A program made the position numbers and the translations under genes. From Saturnia japonica (lineage: Eukaryota > Arthropoda > Insecta > Lepidoptera > Saturniidae): DNA of 64,000 nt. The DNA is taken from contig CM065318.1 of assembly GCA_033032175.1 (NCBI GenBank), positions 3,038,001-3,102,000 of the forward strand, given 5' to 3'. The notes below the pieces were generated by a model. That model worked only from the letters and a program-made list of their open reading frames with translations, did no database searches and was not told where the DNA came from. Positions 57,297-64,000 of this stretch are shown here, piece after piece (positions within the stretch are counted from its first letter, which is position 1; each line of letters starts with the position of its first letter).

Positions 57297-57605
57297 TACA
57301 TATTGTAACAATCGAGTTTTTGATGAGATCGTAGTCTATTATGTACCTAGGGACTTTTAATTTTTATACATAAATATGCGCTATTTGACCCTAAGTACAT
57401 TTTTTTACACTGCGATATTTTTGTTCATTTATATACCAATAAATAAAAGATTTTTTTTTTGTATGTAAATCAAATGGTTATAATATTATAAGAGGTACAA
57501 GGATATATATTATTATTTTGGTATAATAAATCATCTTACACATAAACAAGTTTTTCAATTGTTTCTAATACTACTTCCGATAATATACCACATGCGTGTA
57601 AACAC

Positions 57606-57937
57606 TAGAGATGAAACGGATAGTGGTTTGGTCGGATACCGGATATTCGACAAGCTACGAAGCCGGAGCGCTGGATATTCGGCCCTTTATCATGTTACAT
57701 GGCGTGATTAGTTTGAATTGAATATTGGCGCGGTGAACTATATAGGAAATAAACTAAACTAATGAATAACACAAACATTTTTGAGGATTGATTATTAAAA
57801 TAAAATGTGCCCTTATCCTATTGTGGTATGATTTGCCTTGTGTAAAATAATGAGAATTTTTTGAATTTTACTATCCGGAATCCAGCCGGATACTGAATTA
57901 CTATCCGGTATCCGGCCGGATATCCGTTTCATCTCTA
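57606..57937. mobile_element. hAT-type MITE with perfect 8-bp duplication
   Basis: It starts TAGAGATGAAACGGATA and ends with TATCCGTTTCATCTCTA, a 17-bp perfect terminal inverted repeat. GTAAACAC at 57598-57605 and 57938-57945 is a perfect 8-bp target duplication, as made by hAT transposases. CCGGATATCCG-type repeats lie inside both ends. It is 332 bp with no coding region. Confidence 0.92.
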
Positions 57938-58072
57938 GTAAACACGTACTGCGGATTTAATGACGCAGGATTTATACGACATGGCCAAATATATCTATAA
58001 TATATTAATACGTGAAGCAAAAGCTTTCTACACTTTTTAAGCGTATTGCGTGCACGGAAGTCGGAAAAGAAA

Positions 58073-58276
58073 AGGAGTTTTTGGTGGGATCTTGAAGTGA
58101 CATGTTATGGTTTTTGACCCTATATTATGTAATATTGGTGGCGTTTTGCGTGATAAAGTTTTGGTTTTTGTGCATAAGTGAAGTGGATTATAAATATAAG
58201 CTGAAAGCATTTATTCTAGGATCCCAAAAAATCTTCCTAGAAAGTTCTAACAAGGGAGCCACCATCTTGTTAGGAT
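58073..58276 (+). repeat. Family D, best copy, inserted in family R
   Basis: It runs from AGGAGTTTTTGGTGGGATCT through GTGCATAAGTGAAGTGGATT to AGGGAGCCACCATCTTGTTA. It separates GCGTATTGCGTGCACGGAAG from the rest of family R that is contiguous near 30950-31250. Confidence 0.7.
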
Positions 58277-59084
58277 ACTGAATCGTCATAACACTTGACA
58301 ATATAATTCACTCGATAATGAAATAATGGTCTTCATTAAAGAGGACCGGTTGCCAAGTTAGGAAGAAGAAGAGTGCAGAAAATGCAGAAAACTAAAATGT
58401 ATCTACTTATAATATGTTACTAATATCTATAGGTACATATAAAATGCTTTGTCCTGAATGACTGACGGATCAACGCACAGCCTAAACCGATGATGAAAAC
58501 TTGGAGGGTGTGTTCTTTGTATGACGTAGGCATCCGATAAGAAAAGATTTTCCGACATTCTACCCCTAAGGGGGTGAAAAAGAGGCAAAGTTTGTATGGG
58601 ACAAGGTGATTCCTTGGTCCAATCTACTTCAAATTTTGCTTAACCTTTTTTAACAGAATTCATGGAAGACGTGTTTCGTATTTTATTGAAATTCATCCCC
58701 TAACGGGGTTAAAAAGGGGTAGAAATTTATTTTGACGATGATTTGCTTCGAAATTGATATCAATACTCCTTAGTGCTTTTGATTTAAATTACATTTTATT
58801 TTGACACTTGTTTGAAAACTCAATCCGATTTTATTCAAAAAAGGTTGAACTCACTTAAAAACTTTAGCAAATACTCTTTAAAAATGAATGTCTCGAAAGT
58901 CACCGTACTATATTAGTTCCTCTTTTAAAAGTTTCTAACCTTAAAGAGGTTATGCACTTTTAGGACACGCCTCATAGGGACGTAGAGTCGAAAATTTGAA
59001 ATGGTAAGTACTACAACATTTTGGTTATAAATTATACGAACCATTCCATATTAAAAAAAAACATGTAAAAACTATATTAATAAT

Positions 59085-59765
59085 ATAATAAAGCGGAAAA
59101 GTTATTTGTTTGTTTTTAAACACGCTAATCTCTGGAACTACCAGTCGGATTCGAAAAATTATTTTTTATATGATAGCCAGACTCTCTAGGTATAGTATAT
59201 GTTATAAAACATTAGGCTACAGTTTCTAGTTAGCCTTAAATATTGATTTTTGTTACGTATTTCGGAAGTCGAAGCCCTCGTGATCTGCTTTAGCCGCATG
59301 CGCTGGCTTAATGGTTAATGAAATGATACTTCAATACAATGTTCTAGAAAAATATTGGCCATTAGTATATATAATAAAAAAAAAACAGCGATAGCATATA
59401 TCTATATCTTATACATGAGCCACAATAAGGATTTTTTTTAAATTACATATTATAAATTAATTTATGAGCATTATTTTTAAAGCTTGGCATATTAATCCAA
59501 AAGTTACTTCTTCATAAAGACAATTTATAATGAAGCTAAAGTTCGTCATTTGGACGCATAGTTTGAAAGATACTACAAAATTAAAATAATTCAACATTCG
59601 GCTCGGATCTATGTCTATAGTAGTTAGCGGCGCGAACGAGCCGTGCTAGCCGCGATGTGATAATCTGGCCACCCGATAAAAAATTGTCTTTTTTGAAGTA
59701 TTATAAATCATCAATCAGTGATTTCTTCTAAATTATATGCGAGTGAAACCGCAGGGCACAGCTAC
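59085..59765 (+). mobile_element. Helitron-like copy (H2 type), diverged
   Basis: It begins ATAATAAAGCGGAAAAGTTA, then TTTAAACACGCTAATCTCTG and CTACCAGTCGGATTCGAAAA, and ends GAGTGAAACCGCAGGGCACA followed by GCTACT. The CTAG end is changed to CTAC. It sits between parts of family R. Confidence 0.5.
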
Positions 59766-59778
59766 TATTAAATAAAAT

Positions 59779-59957
59779 AAATTAATACTGCGAATCCTAA
59801 CGCGACCAATGCTATTGAACTTAGACCTCTCCAAAATATTGACATTGTCACTCAACGTAAAGTGACAGCAAGTGATGTAGATAATACTCATTGTTTATGA
59901 ATACTGCAAATGTCAAACAGAAAATAGTCTATGATCAAAAAGTCACTGGTCGAATTT
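59779..59957 (+). repeat. Dispersed repeat family R, copy 2
   Basis: AATACTGCGAATCCTAACGC, AAATATTGACATTGTCACTC, GTCAAACAGAAAATAGTCTA. A direct copy of 31061-31250. Confidence 0.7.
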
Positions 59958-60099
59958 TGTCTACTGCGATATGTTGAAAAAATATATAAACCGCAAATAA
60001 ATATACCTTCTGTAGGTATCTACGATTGATCGAACAATACCGGTGACAGCCATGAGATCGGCCATCTATCGCCCGGTCGCCTCTGCCGTGATTGCTTAC

Positions 60100-60276
60100 G
60101 GCCGTTTTCAATAATCTATCCAACCACTGACGATAGAAAGATAAATATGTTGACAAACTTCGCGTTTCCATAACGTATCTTCGGATAGCTAGTACATATA
60201 AAAGCTAACCAACATTGCTATATTTTTCTATCGTCAGTAACAAAACAGTGGTTAGATAGATTATTGGAAACGACCG
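60100..60276. mobile_element. 177-bp foldback MITE (family M1), copy 2
   Basis: GGCCGTTTTCAATAATCTAT at the left and ATAGATTATTGGAAACGACC at the right, with inner arms CTGACGATAGAAA / TTTCTATCGTCAG. Same family as 11860-12052. Confidence 0.78.
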
Positions 60277-60649
60277 TTACTGGGTATACCTACAATAGCT
60301 GATCCTGAAATGCGATAAACCATAAAATAGTTACTGCTACGGGTACTTATATTTCCATATTGTTAAATAACACAGTAAAGTACTTTGAACAGTGTTTATT
60401 ATCACTGAACTTTTTTTATACAAAAAGGAATGATGAAGGATGCACTTGCAAATTTAATATAATCATTATGGCTACTTTTAGTGTTGCCAAGTGAGTCAAC
60501 CCAGTGTTGTCACTTATAAATGTTTCAATTTTCTTATAATTTTTTACATAGAAATTGTTGTTATACATATTATTAGCTATTAATTTTTATGTTCAATTTA
60601 TGTATTGAACATATATTCATGATTGTCGCGACTCGGTTGGGTTTTCTTC

Positions 60650-60960
60650 TAGGCTAGTTAGACTTAGACCAAATTGCCAGAACACTAAATGCATGTACGC
60701 ATGTTTCTTCCTTCCTCCCAAAAGACAGAAACACGTAGATATGTATAGTTAGTTAGATCGAATTTTACGGATAGGGAATTAGATTGGGACTTACATGCTT
60801 GTACGGCAACAGCCCAAGCCGAAGTTCGGCCGACCACTTTGGCATTCTTGAGTTTGTTGCTACGCTTTCGCGTTTGAGTGCCTTCCGCGCTTGTGCTCCC
60901 CGGTGAAGCTGTCAAAGCCTCTAATAACTTCAGGGCCTTTAAGGCTAACATAATACTTAG
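60650..60960 (+). repeat. Dispersed repeat family B, long copy
   Basis: From CTAGGCTAGTTAGACTTAGA through TTTCTTCCTTCCTCCCAAAA, TTTGAGTGCCTTCCGCGCTT and CCCGGTGAAGCTGTCAAAGC to CTTTAAGGCTAACATAATAC. The 88-codon - strand frame is not coding. Confidence 0.7.
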
Positions 60961-61009
60961 TTAGTTCGAAAAAAAAGAAAATAAAAACGGGCATAGATTC
61001 CTATAACCT

Positions 61010-61190
61010 CACTTGATTACCGATCTTGTCTGACACAATTTTCGTGTCCAGTGCTCGGTAGGTACCATCGAAGAGTGTTTACCACTATGCTATAATTTCT
61101 TCACGATATCTTCCTTTACGGCAATCTCTGACTCTGGGATTCGAACTCGCATCGTTCTAAGGGCTAAGTGTTACCACAAAGTCATCATAA
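61010..61190 (-). repeat. tRNA-derived SINE, reverse and diverged
   Basis: GGGATTCGAACTCGCATCGT (reverse B box) and CCACTATGCTATAATTTCTT / CACGATATCTTCCTTTACGG resemble S1 in reverse. Confidence 0.5.
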
Positions 61191-61389
61191 CTATACTATT
61201 TATAAGTCGGCACCTATATACTTATACCAGTTGCGCCCATGGCTTCGCTCACGTGGGCTACAGAATGCCCGCGCGAATCCTCCGCTCCCGGCTATTTAAA
61301 AAAAATCTTATTTTAGGTGTTTCTTAGAAGATAGACGTATACCTCCTTGACTTTTTTGTAAGTCTTTTTAATGCCTACAATTTGTAGTA

Positions 61390-62692
61390 CAAGGTGTCCA
61401 GAAAGGGTATCGGGTATTTGTTTTCGCACCATATTCGAAACGGGGCGTCTAAAGGGTGCGGGGAGGGGTTCGTGGCGTCCGCCATTTTGTGGAGTTTTAG
61501 TCACGATGGAACAGTACTCGGGGACGCATCGCGCATTTTGCTTACGAGCGTATTATCGTAATGGTGATTCAATAGTGACTGCTCAACGTCTCTATCGTGC
61601 GGAATATCGTACACGTCACGCGCCAAGTGACGATAGCATTAGGAAATGGATCAGGATGTTCGAGAATACAGGTGCGACAGTTAAAATTCAAAACTCTGGT
61701 CGTCCTCGTTCAGTTCGCGATGAAGAAACAATTGAAGAAGTTGAGGCGTCGGTTCGTCAAAATCCGTCTTTATCTATCCGAAAGCGAATCCAAGCGTTGA
61801 ACATCAAAAAATCGTCTTTACATTCGATTTTAAAGAAAGAATTACATCTAAAAGCCTATAAAATTCAATTGGTTCAAGAATTGAAGGATACGGACTATGC
61901 TAATCGACTGAATTTTGCGAACGAAATGCTGCAGCGATTTAACAACTTTAACAACATACTGTTCAGTGACGAAGCAAATTTTCACCTGAATGGTCATGTT
62001 AATAAGCAGAATTGTCAGTACTGGGCAGTGGAGAATCCGAGACGAAAGCATGAACGACCCCTGCATAGCCCAAAGATCGTTGTTTGGGCCGCTATGTCTG
62101 CTAAAGGCATAATTGGTCCTTATTTTCATGAAGATCAACGAGACCGAGCAATTAATGTGAATAGTGACCGTTATTGCGATATGTTGCGAAATTTTTTGGT
62201 CCCAGAGTTGCAGGAGTTTGCAGGTTTCAACTCAAGAATGTGGTTCCAGCAAGATGGGGCCACTTGCCATACCTCAAATGACTCAATGGAAGTTGTTAAC
62301 GAATTATTCCCTAATAAAGTCATTTCGCGAAGGGGTAACATCAACTGGCCTCCCAGAAGCCCCGACCTTAGCCCGCTTGACTATTTTGCATGGGGATACC
62401 TTAAAAGTAAGGTTTATCAAAACAATCCGACGAATCTAACCCAGTTAAAGCAAAACATCAGGTCAGAAATGGCAGCAATATCGATAGCTATGTGTCAACG
62501 TGTTATCGCCAATCTTCGTTTCCGTTTAGAAGAGTGCCAGCAACGTAACGGTCATCATTTGGATAACATCATCTTTTCCAAATAATTCTCCAATTCATAT
62601 GCTAATAATAAACAATAAACTTTTTTATTGCATACAAATAATTTTTGTTTCATTGAACTTACAATTACCCGATACCCTTTCTGGACACCTTG
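61390..62692 (+). mobile_element. Mariner-family element (DD41D), full length
   Basis: It is 1303 bp with 32-bp terminal inverted repeats (61390-61421 and 62661-62692, starting CAAGGTGTCCAGAAAGGGTA) that differ at one position. TA lies on both sides (61388-61389 and 62693-62694), the universal Tc1/mariner target. It carries one uninterrupted transposase gene and a nearby AATAAA. Nearly identical ends and an open frame suggest a recent insertion. Confidence 0.95.
61506..62585 (+). CDS. Mariner-family transposase (DD41D type), uninterrupted, 359 aa
   Basis: The ATG at 61506 is the first in the open frame inside the element and gives MEQYSGTHRAFCLRAYYRNG, the start of the N-terminal helix-turn-helix that binds the terminal repeats. 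A second DNA-binding part follows (SIRKWIRMFENTGA, GRPRS). The catalytic triad is LFSDEANF (first Asp), WFQQDGATCHT (second Asp) and SPDLSPLDYFAWG (third Asp), with 41 residues between the second and third. That spacing is known for the rosa/visitor-like branch. The frame ends HHLDNIIFSK, then TAA. The enzyme would cut and paste its own element at TA. Activity is not shown, only that no stop or missing catalytic residue is seen. Other frames here are shadows. Confidence 0.93.
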   Translation: MEQYSGTHRAFCLRAYYRNGDSIVTAQRLYRAEYRTRHAPSDDSIRKWIRMFENTGATVKIQNSGRPRSVRDEETIEEVEASVRQNPSLSIRKRIQALNIKKSSLHSILKKELHLKAYKIQLVQELKDTDYANRLNFANEMLQRFNNFNNILFSDEANFHLNGHVNKQNCQYWAVENPRRKHERPLHSPKIVVWAAMSAKGIIGPYFHEDQRDRAINVNSDRYCDMLRNFLVPELQEFAGFNSRMWFQQDGATCHTSNDSMEVVNELFPNKVISRRGNINWPPRSPDLSPLDYFAWGYLKSKVYQNNPTNLTQLKQNIRSEMAAISIAMCQRVIANLRFRLEECQQRNGHHLDNIIFSK

Positions 62693-63033
62693 TACATTAA
62701 TTTGCTATATCTCTTAATGTTTACTCAGCGTAAGCCATTTAAGCGTCCGAATTGATGCACTATGACCAGTTTTATTTAATTTGTGGGGAACTCTAAATTT
62801 TTCTAAAATAAAAGAAGCCTAAGTTATTCCCTATATCATCAGCTATATATTAGTGATAGTCCCGTCAAAATCGGTCCAACCGTTTCGGAGATTACCCGGA
62901 ACAAACAGGCAGACAGACAAAAATTAAAAAATTGGCTTTTTGTTATAGGCATCGTATATACTTCCATATGCGTTTAGTAAAAAACTGTTTTGACATTACA
63001 AAGAGACACTTCAATTTTATTAATTGTATAGAT

Positions 63034-64000
63034 GTTTAGATTAAATAACAAACAAAAAATTACACACCTACCATGATTTATTGTAAAATATAATTCGCCC
63101 ACTAAACTTTATAATAGGCGGCCCTACAATGTTAAAACCCAGTGAACACCAAGCAAACCCTGCATTAGCACGAATGTTTAGTCAGTGAATTATAATTTGA
63201 CCTACCAATAACTAGCAATTAGCTAATTATAAGCTACAAAACCATCAGCAAACGTTCATATCTAATTTATTTATCGAACCTTTCTATGCAAATACACCGA
63301 TTTTTGAAGTCGAAATTATTAAGCAGTGAAACAAGTCTGTATTCTTCGTAACAAATTAATCACCATTTTATATTTTTTTAGTATCTTATTACAAAGTATA
63401 TACTTCCTCCCAAACAAAAGTATGGAGTTTTAGCACCGTGTTTTATCTACTTAGAAACATCGCGAAATCTTAGGACATTATTCTAGTTATACTAACTGTG
63501 CCCGCGACTCCTTGCGTGTTTATTTAAGCAGTACCGTTAGGTACGTTTCGTATTTTGTTTACTAATATTTTACTATTTATAAAAGTATTATTTATAATTC
63601 TTATAGTTTAGCAAATTTGGGGAAAGATAAAATAGGTATTTCTCGTTTACAAAAGTTCATAAAATCGGTTTAGAATTAATAAAAATAAAATCAAATTTAC
63701 CATTTCTGAATGTATTATTGATAATTTTATATACCTATTACTTCCCGTATAAAAAATCAAATTACTAAAATTTAATATTTTTAAAACAACTACATACAAA
63801 CAGAAAATATATTGCAAGTGATATTTATTTTTCACTCACTGTTATAATTTTTTCTATGACGTTTTCTAAAAAGCATTATTATCTACTATTATAATACTTA
63901 GTCATTGTTATTACATTTTACTATTATAACTAATTTCATTGTAATAAGATACTCGTACTGTATTCATTTTTTGGAAACCACATCTGCCTTGCCATTGAAC
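63034..64000. other. No gene found at the right end
   Basis: AT-rich. Near 63493 the text ACTGTGCCCGCGACTCCTTG is a scrap of a Helitron-like end. The 62-codon - strand frame at 63647-63835 has no support. Confidence 0.45.

Larger units (their letters stand above)
61227..63033 (-). mobile_element. Helitron-like H1 copy split by a mariner element
   Basis: Left part 61227-61389 (from AGTTGCGCCCATGGCTTCGC) and right part 62695-63033 (to TATTAATTGTATAGAT) rejoin at ...TTGTAGTA|CATTAATTTGC, the uninterrupted form seen in other copies, when 61390-62692 and one TA are removed. Confidence 0.85.

Noticed and set aside
1..64000. Bacterial-style operon, prophage, toxin or secondary-metabolite cluster
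   Set aside because: Base composition, spliced exons and repeat types all point to an insect nuclear genome, and no such genes were seen.

Overview
The window looks like nuclear DNA of an insect, most likely a moth or butterfly. It is AT-rich. Its two real genes are small-exon genes with GT-AG introns, and most of the rest is transposable-element debris of types common in Lepidoptera: Helitron-like repeats ending in CTAG, tRNA-headed SINEs, RTE and R1-type LINE ends, Tigger/pogo and mariner elements, and a copia element whose primer site resembles the Drosophila copia initiator-tRNA site. No bacterial, CRISPR or rRNA feature was seen.

Only two host genes can be supported. Both are on the + strand and both encode wunen/LPP-type lipid phosphate phosphatases (PAP2 superfamily, six membrane segments). 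Gene A (last four coding exons, 3784-9256) enters from the left and lacks its 5' exons here. Gene B (six coding exons, 41435-49829) is complete and encodes 270 aa. The internal introns shared by the two genes fall at the same places and phases, so they are diverged tandem paralogues. All three PAP2 motifs are present in both, but gene A has PSAH where gene B has PSGH.

Layout: 1-3783 is upstream intron or intergenic DNA with LINE debris. 3784-9256 is gene A, with two DNA-transposon derivatives and a Helitron-like copy in its introns. 9257-41434 is a 32-kb repeat-rich spacer holding SINEs, LINE relics, Helitron-like copies, a solo LTR nested in one of them, and a 2.0-kb Tigger element with a broken transposase. 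41435-49829 is gene B, whose introns hold a second solo LTR, SINEs and three foldback elements. 50196-54438 is a copia element on the - strand with both LTRs and a broken gag-pol frame. 54439-64000 holds a hAT-type MITE with a perfect 8-bp duplication, a long hairpin, and a mariner-family element (DD41D) with an uninterrupted transposase, nested in another Helitron-like copy.

The two genes probably act in the same process, dephosphorylation of extracellular or lumenal lipid phosphates. The rest is mobile DNA that records a layered insertion history. I found no convincing new multi-gene system. The most unusual items are the nested insertions with readable target-site duplications, the mariner copy, the long hairpin at 57018-57296 and a GTTGAC-rich GC island at 27686-28035.
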